Positions 1-9,878 of a stretch of 64,000 bases of DNA are shown in pieces (position 1 is the stretch's first letter; each line of letters begins with the position of its first letter). The stretch is from Corynebacterium meridianum (GTDB taxonomy: Bacteria; Actinomycetota; Actinomycetes; Mycobacteriales; Mycobacteriaceae), in assembly GCF_016342265.1 (NCBI RefSeq), contig NZ_JAEIOS010000009.1:124001-188000 (forward strand), given 5' to 3'. The notes beneath the pieces are model-generated. The model saw only the letters and a program-made list of their open reading frames with translations, was not told the DNA's origin and ran no database searches. The translations under genes were made by a program, and so were the position numbers.

Positions 1-428
1 TCGGAGAGCCGGGTGTGGATCTGGTAGGCGACGGCGAAGGCGGTGAGGAAGTCCCGCCCGGACGCGCCGGCGACCTCGGCCGCGGCGAGAACGGCACCCA
101 TGTTGTCAGAGGGGTGGTTGGTCTCCCCCTTGGCGAGGTAGGCGTCCATGAAATCGAGGTAGCGGGATGCCGCGGAGTTGTGGAAGGCGGCCAGGTCGGC
201 GGCGGTCTTGCCGCCACCGATGAGGGTGGCCTGTCCATTGCCGCCGAGGTCATCGTTGAGCGAGCGGATCGCGACGAGAACGTCGGAGTCCAGCGCGCCG
301 ACGGCGACGCCGAGGGTGTCGAGAACGCGGATCTTCAGCTGCTCCAGCGCCTCCGGCGACATCTGCTCGAGCTTGGCGTTCGCGGCGAAGTCCGCCATCT
401 GCTGAACTTCGGTGCGGTTCGTGGTCAC
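1..428 (-). CDS. MmgE/PrpD family protein, N-terminal part (runs off the left edge)
   Basis: Reading leftward from a GTG at 428-426, an open frame of 142 codons continues past the window edge. It shows the N-terminal pattern of the MmgE/PrpD superfamily (2-methylcitrate dehydratase and relatives): an N-terminal helix, RVLDTLGVAVGAL, a GGGKT stretch, then RYLDFMDAYL followed by HPSDNMGAVLAAAE, the conserved His-Pro-Ser/Asp segment of the family. PrpD acts in the cytoplasmic methylcitrate cycle of propionate degradation. The GTG is chosen because AGAAAGG lies about 11 nt upstream and the family N-terminus begins directly after it. Whether it is PrpD itself or another family member cannot be decided from 142 residues. 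Confidence 0.8.
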   Translation of the reverse strand, partial: MTTNRTEVQQMADFAANAKLEQMSPEALEQLKIRVLDTLGVAVGALDSDVLVAIRSLNDDLGGNGQATLIGGGKTAADLAAFHNSAASRYLDFMDAYLAKGETNHPSDNMGAVLAAAEVAGASGRDFLTAFAVAYQIHTRLS

Positions 429-512
429 GGGGTACGTACCTTTCTGGTGGGGCAGCCTCGGGCGGGCCGTCTTTGCGGTCCCGCACCCCACTCTGTCGGG
501 AAGGCTACCCTT

Positions 513-540
513 ACAGTACGAGCGTTCTGTTTAGAGTCAA
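513..540 (-). promoter_or_regulatory. Candidate sigma-A promoter of the MmgE/PrpD gene
   Basis: On the minus strand TTGACT (540-535) is followed after 16 bp by TACTGT (518-513). Transcription would start near 505, leaving an untranslated leader of about 75 nt before the GTG at 428. The -35 box is good and the -10 box fair. Assignment rests on sequence alone. Confidence 0.45.
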
Positions 541-960
541 CGGGCCCCCTTCGGGGTCGGCAGGCACCCGCCCCGGGGGACACACAGCAGCCCCGTCACG
601 TGGCGCGCGGGGGTGCATTCACCGTCCACACTCCCCCGCCGCCCGGGCCGCGCCACCGACGCCCACCCCGCACACAGCGGAGAGCCTGCGTCCAGGCCGG
701 ACCATCGTCGCTGGACACACCTTCACAGCTTCCGCGTTCATCAACCGGACCGGACACCGTCCGCGGATCCGGGCCGGTTCGCCGGATCGGGGATGCAGCC
801 GTGCGGAAGATGTCACTCCACGGACCCCCATCACCCCCGTCCGGCCCACTACACCACCACCAACGAGAGCGGAAATTCAATCCGGAAAATTACCCCCACA
901 ATCAACCCCGAACGGTTGTATCCGTGTCTGTCGGAGCCGGGTGGCGGGAGCACCACACGG
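541..960. other. Intergenic stretch with no recognisable gene
   Basis: This region lies between the upstream end of the MmgE/PrpD gene (minus) and the downstream end of ilvC (minus). It is very GC-rich and has long open frames in several phases, as expected by chance at this composition; none has a family signature, a credible ribosome-binding site or a start supported by a -10 box. I see no tRNA or repeat. Confidence 0.5.
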
Positions 961-1014
961 CGAAAACGCCCGCCCCGCACCCGTTGATGACGGGGTGCGG
1001 GGCGGGCGTTTTCG
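961..1014. terminator. Bidirectional terminator hairpin downstream of ilvC
   Basis: Perfect 22-bp inverted repeat (961-982 and 993-1014) around a 10-nt loop. The arms end in AAAA/TTTT, so each strand has a GC-rich stem flanked by A and T runs. It sits 29 nt past the ilvC stop codon and would end the ilvBNC transcript. Confidence 0.85.
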
Positions 1015-1042
1015 CCGGCCCGTGGAGCCGGAATACCTGTGT

Positions 1043-2137
<1,095 letters not shown>

Positions 2138-2259
2138 TCATTCCCCGTGTGCAGCGGCGGGTGTGCCGGATGGGGCGGTTGAGCGCGGAACCTCGTGGAC
2201 TGTGGAGGTACCGCATGGGGGCATACGGACGGGATCGACGTACGGACACCCCGTCGGGG

Positions 2260-2784
2260 TCAGCGTCCGCTGGCGGGGGCCATGGTCCTGGGGCCACGGC
2301 AGAGGGCGATCTCACCGGACTGGATCATCTCACGGATGCCGAACGGGGCGAGGACGTCGAGAAGCGCCTCGAGCTTCCCCGGGGTTCCGGTCGCCTCGAT
2401 GACCACGGCGTCGGGAGAAACGTCGATGACTCGCGCCCGGAAGATGTTCGCGGCGTCGACGATCTGCGGCCGATTGCCGGCATCCGCGGAGACCTTGACC
2501 ATCATCAGCGCCCTGGCAACGGTGCTCTCCTCCGGGAGACGGACGACCTTGAGCACGGGGATGAGCTTGTTGAGCTGTTTGGTGATCTGCTCAATCGTGT
2601 GCTCATCGCCCAGTTCCCCGTCGATGACGATGGTGATGCGGTTGATGCCGTCGACGTCGGTGATCGCGGAGACGATGGATGCGATCGGGTAGCCACGACG
2701 GGTGAACAGTCCCGCGATCCGCGAGACGATTCCATCGACGTCCTCGACGAGGACTGACAGGATGTAGCGGTTCTTCGGGAACAT
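2260..2784 (-). CDS. ilvN: Acetolactate synthase, small (regulatory) subunit
   Basis: IlvN is the regulatory subunit of acetohydroxyacid synthase; it binds branched-chain amino acids and confers feedback inhibition on IlvB. The 174-residue protein starts with an ACT domain (RYILSVLVEDVDGIVSRIAG, about residues 6-25) and continues with the typical IlvN C-terminal domain (DVSPDAVVIEATGTPGKLEA). Length matches the usual 160-175 residues. Its ATG shares one base with the ilvB stop codon (TGATG at 2786-2782), indicating translational coupling and equal synthesis of the two subunits. Confidence 0.97.
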   Translation of the reverse strand: MFPKNRYILSVLVEDVDGIVSRIAGLFTRRGYPIASIVSAITDVDGINRITIVIDGELGDEHTIEQITKQLNKLIPVLKVVRLPEESTVARALMMVKVSADAGNRPQIVDAANIFRARVIDVSPDAVVIEATGTPGKLEALLDVLAPFGIREMIQSGEIALCRGPRTMAPASGR

Positions 2785-4670
2785 CAGTTCTTCTCCTCGG
2801 TGTGCTTGGCGGCGTCATTCGCGTTGCCCTCGATGGCCTTCTCGACGTCAGCCAGGGCAGTCGCCGCCGAGTCCTCGTCGAACAGCGGGCGCAGATCCTT
2901 GGCGTACTGGATGTCGGAGTTGGAGTGGCCGGCGGCGACCATGGGCCAGACCTGTGCATCTTCCCCGACGATGAAGTCGATGACGACGGGACGGTCGTTG
3001 ATCTCTCGGGCTCGCCGGATGGCCGGGATAACGTCCTCCTCACGGGTGACACGGATCGCTTCACAGCCGAGGGCTTCGGCGAGTTTGACGAAGTCGGGCA
3101 CGTACTCGCCCTGCTTCCGCAGTCGGGTGTTGGAGTAGCGCCCCCCGTAAAACAGTGTCTGCCACTGACGGACCATACCCAGGTTCCCGTTGTTGATCAG
3201 CGCGACCTTGATGGGGAAGCCCTCGACGGCACAGGTGACGAGCTCCTGGTTGGTCATCTGGAAACAGCCGTCGCCGTCGATCGCCCAGACCTCCTTGTCC
3301 GGCATACCGGCCTTCGCACCCATCGCCGCGGGTACGGCGTAACCCATCGTCCCGAGACCACCCGAGTTGAGCCAGGTACGGGGGTTCTCGTAGTCGATGA
3401 ACTGAGCCGACCACATCTGGTGCTGACCGACGCCGGCACAGTAGATGGCATCCGGCCCGACCTCCCTGGACAGTGTGTTGATGACGTACTGGGGAAAGAT
3501 CGTGCCGTCATCGTTGCCCGTCCAGCCACGCGGGAACCTGTCACGGAGCCCGTTCAGGTAGGAGACCCAACGGTCGATTGCCGGAGGATCCAGTTCAAGC
3601 TTGCGGTACATGGTCAGCAGAGCGTCCAGGACCTCCCGGGCGTCCCCGACGATCGGGACGTCGGCGTGGCGGATCTTCGAGATCTCGGCCGGGTCGATGT
3701 CGGCGTGTATGACCTTGGCGTCCGGGGCGAAGCTGTCGAGGTCGCCGGTCACCCGGTCGTCGAAGCGCGCACCGATGGTGATGAGCAGATCAGAGCGTTG
3801 CATGGTGGCAACCGCCGAGACGCTGCCGTGCATCCCCGGCATACCCATGTGCTGCGGGTGACTGTCAGGGAACGAACCCAGTCCCATGAGTGTGGTGACG
3901 ACCGGTATTCCGGTGTATTCGGCGAAGGCGAGCAATTCAGCGTGCGCATCGGCCTTGATGACACCACCACCGATGTAGAGACAGGGGCGCTCGGAGGCGG
4001 CGATCATCCGGACCGCTTCCTCGATGCGGCGGTGGTGCGGGGTGGTGACGGGCTTGTATCCGGCGAGGGACATCTCGGGCGGCCAGACGAAGTCACACAT
4101 GGCGTTCTGGACGTCCTTGGGGACGTCGATGAGAACGGGCCCAGGCCGACCGGTGGAGGCGAGATGGAAGGCCGCAGCCACGGCTGCGGGGATCCGGTTC
4201 GGGTCCGTGACCATGTAGTTGTGCTTGGTCACCGGCATCGTGATACCGCGGATATCCGCTTCCTGGAAGGCGTCGGTACCCAGCAGGGTGTGGCCGACCT
4301 GACCTGTGATGGCGACGACCGGGACCGAATCGAGGTGCGCGTCAGCGAGAGGCGTGACGAGGTTCGTCGCCCCGGGGCCGGAGGTGGCGATGCACACACC
4401 GACTTGACCGGACGCCTGGGCGTATCCCTCCGCGGCGTGACCCGCGCCCTGTTCGTGCCGGACGAGGACATGCCGGACCTTCTCCGATGAGTAGAGCGGA
4501 TCGTACAGCGGCAGGATCGCACCGCCCGGAATGCCGAATACGACATCCACCCCGAGTTCCTCGAGTGAGCGGACGATCGCCTGCGCTCCGGTCATACGCT
4601 CGGGGGCGGACGGTTCTGCGTCCTTCGCCAGCATGGCGGGACTGGGATGATGACGAGCTGCCACGTTCAC
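2784..4670 (-). CDS. ilvB: Acetolactate synthase, large (catalytic) subunit
   Basis: This is the thiamine-diphosphate- and FAD-dependent acetohydroxyacid synthase that condenses two pyruvates, or pyruvate and 2-oxobutyrate. The order of domains is the N-terminal PYR domain with the catalytic Glu in [14 protein letters not shown], the central FAD-binding domain, and the C-terminal PP domain with the ThDP motif ([12 protein letters not shown], then [12 protein letters not shown]). I start it at the GTG at 4670 (628 residues): AAAGGAG lies 9 nt upstream, and the N-terminus [12 protein letters not shown] matches the C. glutamicum enzyme. An in-frame ATG at 4790 would add 40 residues, but that stretch overlaps the attenuator. 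Expression is probably set by the leader peptide and terminator upstream. Confidence 0.96.
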   Translation of the reverse strand: MNVAARHHPSPAMLAKDAEPSAPERMTGAQAIVRSLEELGVDVVFGIPGGAILPLYDPLYSSEKVRHVLVRHEQGAGHAAEGYAQASGQVGVCIATSGPGATNLVTPLADAHLDSVPVVAITGQVGHTLLGTDAFQEADIRGITMPVTKHNYMVTDPNRIPAAVAAAFHLASTGRPGPVLIDVPKDVQNAMCDFVWPPEMSLAGYKPVTTPHHRRIEEAVRMIAASERPCLYIGGGVIKADAHAELLAFAEYTGIPVVTTLMGLGSFPDSHPQHMGMPGMHGSVSAVATMQRSDLLITIGARFDDRVTGDLDSFAPDAKVIHADIDPAEISKIRHADVPIVGDAREVLDALLTMYRKLELDPPAIDRWVSYLNGLRDRFPRGWTGNDDGTIFPQYVINTLSREVGPDAIYCAGVGQHQMWSAQFIDYENPRTWLNSGGLGTMGYAVPAAMGAKAGMPDKEVWAIDGDGCFQMTNQELVTCAVEGFPIKVALINNGNLGMVRQWQTLFYGGRYSNTRLRKQGEYVPDFVKLAEALGCEAIRVTREEDVIPAIRRAREINDRPVVIDFIVGEDAQVWPMVAAGHSNSDIQYAKDLRPLFDEDSAATALADVEKAIEGNANDAAKHTEEKN

Positions 4671-4785
4671 GACGTCGGGCTCCTTTTGGGATGGTCTCGG
4701 TGAAATACGATCAGGCGGGTACTGGCTTCGCCCCCGACACAGGGAGTGCCGGCGGTTGTTTTCGGGGGCAACAGGGGCGAGAATG

Positions 4786-4831
4786 AACAAAACCCCCGTT
4801 CACTCACCGTCTGTGCGGTGGTGCCGAGGGC
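4786..4831 (-). terminator. Transcription attenuator of the ilvBNC leader
   Basis: Minus-strand RNA from 4831 can fold into a stem in which CCCTCG pairs with CGGGGG and CACCACCG pairs with CGGTGAGTG (small bulges), around a CACAGA loop. It is followed directly by TTTTGTT (4792-4786). It starts 27 nt after the leader peptide stop codon. This is the expected place and form of the terminator in a classical attenuator. Confidence 0.75.
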
Positions 4832-4857
4832 GTTTGACTTCACGACTTGTACGGCCG

Positions 4858-4905
4858 CTACGGCAAACGCCGGCTGCTTACGGGTACAAGTCGAATGTTG
4901 GTCAT
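4858..4905 (-). CDS. ilvL: ilvBNC leader peptide (attenuation), 15 residues
   Basis: ATG at 4905 opens a 15-codon frame ending in TAG (4860-4858), giving MTNIRLVPVSSRRLP. As I remember it, the C. glutamicum leader is MTIIRLVVVTARRLP; 9 of 15 positions agree, including the RRLP end. Control codons are one Ile, two Val and two Leu. The codons for I-R-L-V contain CGACTTGTAC (4894-4885), which is exactly complementary to GTACAAGTCG just after the stop codon, so ribosome position on the peptide can decide whether this early hairpin or the downstream terminator forms. There is no ribosome-binding site; a -10 box ends 8 nt upstream, so the peptide is probably translated from a leaderless mRNA, as reported in C. 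glutamicum. Confidence 0.88.
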   Translation of the reverse strand: MTNIRLVPVSSRRLP

Positions 4906-4913
4906 GTCACGAG

Positions 4914-4919
4914 ATGTTA
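4914..4919 (-). promoter_or_regulatory. -10 element of the ilvBNC promoter
   Basis: TAACAT on the minus strand ends 8 nt before the ATG of the leader peptide, placing the transcription start at or next to that ATG. No convincing -35 hexamer at 16-18 bp; TTGCCG lies 19 bp upstream. This stretch is shared with the divergent mscCG promoter region. Confidence 0.6.
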
Positions 4920-5124
4920 CACAGGCCCCGGTAGGTTACGGCAACTTACGCCACCCCATCCCATACCCCCGTCCACGTGGTGGGACGGGCCCCATTCCGG
5001 CGGAACGTCATATCGCCAGTGATTCGGAGCACAAACCCATTCCTTTCCGGTCGATGCCGCACCATGGCCCAGGGGTGAGAAATCACCCACCACTCCGACG
5101 CTGAAGCCACCCCGTCTACCGCGT

Positions 5125-5130
5125 TAACCT
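5125..5130 (+). promoter_or_regulatory. -10 element of mscCG (leaderless arrangement)
   Basis: TAACCT ends 7 nt before the ATG at 5138 and there is no Shine-Dalgarno sequence in between, so the mRNA probably begins at the start codon. Confidence 0.55.
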
Positions 5131-5137
5131 GTCTCCC

Positions 5138-6718
5138 ATGCCGACTCTCCCCATCTCCTACATCCTGTCCAGTTGGTGGCAGTGGATCATCGATCCCGGT
5201 ATCGAACTCTCCATCATCATCGTCCTCGCGTTCCTCGTCCCCAGGTTCGGCCGCCTCGCGATCCGGCTCATCACCCGCCGGCTCGACCCGACTGAACAGG
5301 AGTCGAAGCAACGCCTAGCGATCGTCGGGACAGCCGTCTACCTTGTCCAGCTGATCGCCTACTTCTTCCTCTCGATCGCGGCCCTCAAGCAACTCGGCGT
5401 ACCGCTGGCCGGAGCAGCGATCCCAGCTACCGTGATCTCCGCGGCCGTCGGTCTCGGCGCACAGTCGATCATCGCCGACTTCCTGGCCGGCTTCTTCATC
5501 ATCTCCGAGAAACAGTTCGGCGTCGGCGACTGGGTCCGCTTCCAGGGTCCCGGAATAGACGTCGAAGGAGACGTCATCCAGATCACCATGCGGGCCACCC
5601 GCGTGCGTACCCTGGCCGGGGAAACCGTGAATATCCCGAACTCCACCGCGCGGGTCTGCATCAACCACTCCAACTACTGGGCACGGGCCGTCGTCGTCAT
5701 GCCAATCCCGCTGCTCGGTTCCGATTCGATCGAGGAAGCGGTGAAGCGCTCCACCGACGCTACACTCCGCGCGCTGGAACAACCGGACATCGCCAAGGAC
5801 GTCACGGGTGAGCTCGACGTCCATCCCTCCGTGGGCGTCGAGGAGCCGAATACCGTCGGCATGCCCTGGATGGTGAACATGCGGTTCATCGTGCAGGTCA
5901 ACCCGGCCCGCCAATGGGCCGTCGAACGTGCGATCCGGACGAAGATCATCGAGGAGTTCTGGAAGGAGTACGGCTCCGCCACGACCATCTCCGGCGCGGT
6001 TCGGAACACCCTCGACGCGGATGCTCCGCTGCTCGAGCGCGCGCTGACCAGAAGCCCTCTCATCGACGTCGACTATGACGCTGAAAGCGGCGAGCGGACC
6101 GGTGCCGGGGACATCACGGACAGCGGAGAGGGCCACACCCCGGTCAAAGGCTCCGGTGCCACAGGCGCAGAGGCGGGGAAACTCGCCACGGAATCCATCT
6201 CCGAACCGCGGGAACACAGGGCCGATTCCGAGAGCGACCGTTCCCGGTCCGATGTCTCCACCAAGGATCCGTCAGACACCAACCTGGATGACCCGAACGA
6301 GGTGAATCCTTCCGCGTCTGGAGCCCACCTCACGATCGATTCGACAGGATGGCGCAAGGTCATCTCCTTCGGAGACAGGGTGCGTCCATCCACGACGGGG
6401 CTCTGTCTCGCGCTGGTGGCACTGCTCTTCTTCAAGGGCTTCACCCTGGACCCTGCGGATGTCGCAGCCGAAACCGAGGACATCCTCCCCACGCCACCGA
6501 CGGAGGTGACCTCGATCAGTCAGACGGCGACGCCGTCGAGACAGAACAGCGCCACCACTTCACCGAACCGGCGGGATACCCCAGTTCCCCGCCAACCACA
6601 GGAATCGGGGACGACCCCCGCGCCACCGACGACGTCCACGCTCCCGCAGCCCACCGAGACACCGGATTCCACGGGAAGGACTGGAGACCGTGGAACCCGG
6701 ACCACGGTCAACCCCTGA
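5138..6718 (+). CDS. mscCG: MscCG-type mechanosensitive channel (MscS family, glutamate export)
   Basis: This is a 526-residue membrane channel of the MscS family. Segments in order: TM1 (about 16-36), TM2 (about 60-85), the pore helix TM3 with AAIPATVISAAVGLGAQ and then DFLAGFFII, the cytoplasmic beta domain (GVGDWVRFQGPGIDVEGDV, ETVNIPNSTARVCINHSN), an alpha/beta vestibule to about residue 290, a long acidic disordered linker, and a fourth membrane helix (about 419-438, LCLALVALLFFKGF) with a Pro/Thr-rich tail. The fourth helix and tail are the hallmark of MscCG, the channel through which C. glutamicum releases glutamate during osmotic downshift or envelope stress; the motif before the helix (WRKVISFGDRVR) is also shared. 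It is divergent from ilvBNC. Function is inferred from homology. Confidence 0.92.
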   Translation: MPTLPISYILSSWWQWIIDPGIELSIIIVLAFLVPRFGRLAIRLITRRLDPTEQESKQRLAIVGTAVYLVQLIAYFFLSIAALKQLGVPLAGAAIPATVISAAVGLGAQSIIADFLAGFFIISEKQFGVGDWVRFQGPGIDVEGDVIQITMRATRVRTLAGETVNIPNSTARVCINHSNYWARAVVVMPIPLLGSDSIEEAVKRSTDATLRALEQPDIAKDVTGELDVHPSVGVEEPNTVGMPWMVNMRFIVQVNPARQWAVERAIRTKIIEEFWKEYGSATTISGAVRNTLDADAPLLERALTRSPLIDVDYDAESGERTGAGDITDSGEGHTPVKGSGATGAEAGKLATESISEPREHRADSESDRSRSDVSTKDPSDTNLDDPNEVNPSASGAHLTIDSTGWRKVISFGDRVRPSTTGLCLALVALLFFKGFTLDPADVAAETEDILPTPPTEVTSISQTATPSRQNSATTSPNRRDTPVPRQPQESGTTPAPPTTSTLPQPTETPDSTGRTGDRGTRTTVNP

Positions 6719-6749
6719 CCCCGAGGTGACTGCGGTACCGGCCATTCAA

Positions 6750-6755
6750 TAGAAT
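6750..6755 (+). promoter_or_regulatory. -10 element upstream of the PH-like membrane protein
   Basis: TAGAAT ends 8 nt before the ATG at 6764, consistent with a leaderless transcript, although AGCAGG also lies just upstream of the ATG. Confidence 0.45.
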
Positions 6756-6763
6756 CAGCAGGT

Positions 6764-7477
6764 ATGTCCTCCACGAGCCCCGATGCTGATCCAGACTCCG
6801 GCGACACCGCCGACGGAGCCAACGGAACAACCCCGGTCACCGCCACGGTGTTCCGGCCTGACCGGACACATCTCCTAGGTGCCTGCCTGATGCTCCTGAC
6901 CAGCCTGCTCACGGTGGGAGCCGCGCCAAAGCTTCTGTTCTGGGTACTGCTGCTGCCCTTCGTCTACGCCTACTGGGTGCTGAAATCACGCACCACCATT
7001 GACGCGGACGGCATCACCGCCGTCAACGCGTTCTCGACCAATCGGAGCATCAGCTGGGAGGACTTGTCCGGGATTCGTTTTGGATCGGGTAGCTCGCACG
7101 CCCGCTCACACGACGGGCGGGAGTTCGCTCTACCCGGTGTATCGTTCAACAGCGTGCCTGATCTCGCCGCCTCCTCCGGCGGCCGAATCCCCGACGTCAT
7201 CGCCGCTGGACGGGCCGCCTCGGACGACAAGGTCGTGGTGATGCGCCGCGACGGTCGCCAGATCGTCAAGACCCGGGAGGAGGCGGCCCGCGAGATCCTC
7301 GCCGCACAGGAGGAGATCGAGCAGGCGGAGAAGAAACGTGCCGCAGCGAAAAGACGCAGCGGCATGGAACCCGGCGGCTGGTACCGAACAGATGCCGAGG
7401 GCAACCCCATCACCCGGGAACTGGGAGAACCCGATCCCGGCGCCCCCGCCAGAGACAACCGATCCGAAGATTCCTGA
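6764..7477 (+). CDS. Membrane protein with a PH-like domain
   Basis: The 237-residue protein has a hydrophilic acidic N-terminus, two adjacent membrane helices (about residues 30-70, [16 protein letters not shown] then [17 protein letters not shown]), and a small bacterial PH-like domain starting at [16 protein letters not shown] and continuing to about 150. A charged coiled-coil segment rich in Glu, Ala, Lys and Arg (about 165-200) and a polar tail follow. Such proteins are common in Corynebacterium and Mycobacterium, and their role is not established. It sits 45 nt after mscCG and 65 nt before ilvD. Confidence 0.7.
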   Translation: MSSTSPDADPDSGDTADGANGTTPVTATVFRPDRTHLLGACLMLLTSLLTVGAAPKLLFWVLLLPFVYAYWVLKSRTTIDADGITAVNAFSTNRSISWEDLSGIRFGSGSSHARSHDGREFALPGVSFNSVPDLAASSGGRIPDVIAAGRAASDDKVVVMRRDGRQIVKTREEAAREILAAQEEIEQAEKKRAAAKRRSGMEPGGWYRTDAEGNPITRELGEPDPGAPARDNRSEDS

Positions 7478-7542
7478 AACACAGCCACCATTCCCTTTCC
7501 ACGGACACCCTGACCAGCCCTGACAAGCAGAAGACAGCCCCC

Positions 7543-9384
7543 ATGATCCCCTTACGCTCAAGAGTCACCACAGTCGGACGTAACGCCTCCGGTGCCCGCG
7601 CCCTCTGGCGCGCCACCGGAATGAAAGACAACGACTTCGGGAAGCCGATCGTCGCCATCGCGAACTCGTACACCCAGTTCGTCCCCGGCCACGTACACCT
7701 GAAGAACGTCGGCGACATCGTCGCAGAGGCCATCACCGCCGCGGGCGGTGTCCCGAAGGAGTTCAACACGATCGCCGTCGATGACGGCATCGCGATGGGC
7801 CACGGCGGCATGCTCTACTCCCTTCCCAGTCGCGAGATCATCGCGGACGCCGTCGAATACATGGTGAATGCCCACACCGCCGACGCCCTTGTGTGCATCT
7901 CCAACTGCGACAAGATCACTCCGGGCATGCTCAACACCGCCCTACGGCTGAACATCCCCACCGTTTTCGTCTCCGGAGGACCGATGGAGGCAGGCAAAGC
8001 CGTCGTCGTCGACGGCATCGCCCACGCTCCGACGGACCTCGTCACCGCCATTTCCGCGTCTGCGAACGAGGGTGTCGATGCACCGGGTCTCTCCCGGATC
8101 GAGGCATCCGCCTGCCCGACCTGCGGTTCCTGCTCCGGCATGTTCACCGCGAACTCCATGAACTGCCTCACCGAGGCACTCGGGCTCTCCTTGCCCGGTA
8201 ACGGCTCTACACTCGCCACACACAGGGCCCGCAGGCAGCTCTTCACCCGAGCCGGCGAAACGATCGTCGAATTATGTCGGCGTTACTACGGCAATGAGGA
8301 CACCTCCGTTCTGCCCCGGTCCATCGCAACCAAACACGCTTTCAACAACGCGATGGCGCTCGACATGGCCATGGGCGGCTCCACGAACACCGTGCTGCAC
8401 ATTCTCGCCGCGGCTCAGGAAGGTGAGGTGGACTTCGATCTCGCCGACATAGACGATCTCTCCCGGAAGGTGGGGTGTCTTTCGAAGGTGTCGCCCAACT
8501 CCGACTACCACATGGAAGATGTGCACCGGGCCGGCGGCATCCCCGCCATACTGGGAGAACTCCACCGGGGTGGGCTGCTCCACGACGACGTCCACTCGGT
8601 ACACTCGCCAGATCTCCAATCCTGGTTGGACGCCTGGGATATCCGCGGCGGAAAAGCTACCACCGAGGCGATCGAGCTGTTCCACGCCGCGCCGGGCGGT
8701 GTGCGGACGACCGAACCGTTCTCCACTGAAAACCGCTGGGATTCCCTCGACACCGACGCGGTCAACGGATGCATCCATGACGTCGAACACGCACACACTG
8801 CCGACGGCGGTCTCGCGGTCCTGCGAGGCAACCTCGCCCCGGACGGCGCGATCATCAAGGCGGCAGGCATCGACGAGGAGCTGTGGCACTTCTCCGGGCC
8901 AGCCCGGGTAGTGGAATCACAGGAGGAGGCGGTCTCCGTGATCCTCAAGAGGGAGATCCAGCCCGGTGAGATCCTCATCGTCCGGTACGAGGGTCCCTCG
9001 GGTGGGCCGGGTATGCAGGAGATGCTGCACCCGACGGCCTTCCTGAAGGGATCGGGTCTGGGAAAGAAATGTGCCTTGATCACCGACGGTCGCTTCTCCG
9101 GCGGGTCCTCGGGTATCTCGGTCGGACACGTCTCCCCAGAAGCTGCGCACGGAGGACTCATAGGTCTGATCCGGGACGGCGACACCGTGACCATCGACAT
9201 TCATCAGCGTCAACTCTCCCTCGACGTCGATGACGCCGAGATCGAGCGCCGTCGCGAGGAGATGAACGCTTCCGAGAGACCGTGGCAACCCGTGAACCGT
9301 CAGCGCACGGTGAGCAAGGCTCTGCGGGCCTACGCGAAGATGGCCACCTCAGCGGACAAGGGAGCTGTCCGGCAGGTCGACTGA
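7543..9384 (+). CDS. ilvD: Dihydroxy-acid dehydratase
   Basis: IlvD is the Fe-S cluster enzyme that dehydrates 2,3-dihydroxy-isovalerate and -3-methylvalerate to the 2-oxo acids, the third common step of branched-chain amino acid synthesis. The 613-residue length equals that of C. glutamicum IlvD. Visible cluster and metal motifs are [12 protein letters not shown] (about 120) and [18 protein letters not shown] (about 190), followed by [10 protein letters not shown] and, in the C-terminal domain, [13 protein letters not shown] and [11 protein letters not shown]. It is separated from the ilvBNC operon by mscCG and the PH-like gene and is read on the opposite strand, so it must be transcribed separately. 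A strong hairpin terminator follows. Confidence 0.97.
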   Translation: MIPLRSRVTTVGRNASGARALWRATGMKDNDFGKPIVAIANSYTQFVPGHVHLKNVGDIVAEAITAAGGVPKEFNTIAVDDGIAMGHGGMLYSLPSREIIADAVEYMVNAHTADALVCISNCDKITPGMLNTALRLNIPTVFVSGGPMEAGKAVVVDGIAHAPTDLVTAISASANEGVDAPGLSRIEASACPTCGSCSGMFTANSMNCLTEALGLSLPGNGSTLATHRARRQLFTRAGETIVELCRRYYGNEDTSVLPRSIATKHAFNNAMALDMAMGGSTNTVLHILAAAQEGEVDFDLADIDDLSRKVGCLSKVSPNSDYHMEDVHRAGGIPAILGELHRGGLLHDDVHSVHSPDLQSWLDAWDIRGGKATTEAIELFHAAPGGVRTTEPFSTENRWDSLDTDAVNGCIHDVEHAHTADGGLAVLRGNLAPDGAIIKAAGIDEELWHFSGPARVVESQEEAVSVILKREIQPGEILIVRYEGPSGGPGMQEMLHPTAFLKGSGLGKKCALITDGRFSGGSSGISVGHVSPEAAHGGLIGLIRDGDTVTIDIHQRQLSLDVDDAEIERRREEMNASERPWQPVNRQRTVSKALRAYAKMATSADKGAVRQVD

Positions 9385-9408
9385 CGTCTCAGCACCCCGA
9401 TGCACGGA

Positions 9409-9453
9409 AAGGTGGTCCCTCCCCTACGGGGAGGGACCACCTTCAGGTCTTTT
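9409..9453 (+). terminator. Terminator of ilvD
   Basis: Perfect 16-bp stem (9409-9424 and 9428-9443) with a 3-nt TAC loop, followed by a loosely T-rich end (TTTT at 9450-9453). It starts 25 nt past the ilvD stop. Confidence 0.8.
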
Positions 9454-9566
9454 CCGGGTACCGCTATCACAGTGTCGGGCCATCACCTGTCCCGACCACA
9501 GCTCGGTCGCGGTGGGCCCGTGCACCGCATCCCCTCCAGCCACTCCTGATCTCTGCCGGTGGATTC

Positions 9567-9611
9567 CTCGGGTACGACCGCTCGGGTGTGAACCCGACGG
9601 TCGTACCCGAG
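9567..9611. repeat. Isolated hairpin in the ilvD-DoxX intergenic region
   Basis: A 14-bp perfect inverted repeat (9567-9580 and 9598-9611) encloses, after a one-base bulge, a second 5-bp stem (9582-9586 and 9593-9597) with a 6-nt loop. Neither strand has a T run after it. It lies in a gap of about 420 nt (9455-9878) between two convergent genes, in which I see no gene. It may be a distal terminator or RNA-stability element of the DoxX transcript, or a protein-binding site. Confidence 0.5.
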
Positions 9612-9878
9612 AACGGCATGATGAAAATCACGAGCCTCAGGGACATCGGTTGCGGCAGCCTGGGAACCCCACACCGCACAGTAAACGAAGGTGCCGACCA
9701 CAGCTCTACTCCGAGAGCGTTATCCTCCGCCCCGGAACGCGGGGACAACGATCACGGTGACGCTGACACTGCCCGGCAACCCGTAGATGAGGACGCTGGA
9801 CAGGTCCCCACAGCTCGGGACGCCTCCGCAGCTGGGCACCGGCTTTCTTCTAGCAGGTGTCGGTTCCCCGTGTCCGGA

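Noticed and set aside
2802..4490. Long plus-strand open frame of 562 codons opposite ilvB
   Set aside because: It is the antisense phase of a certain gene, kept open by high GC third positions; no RBS or family motif.
4671..4790. Upstream in-frame ATG of ilvB at 4790
   Set aside because: Would start within the attenuator stem and T run; GTG 4670 has an RBS and matches relatives.
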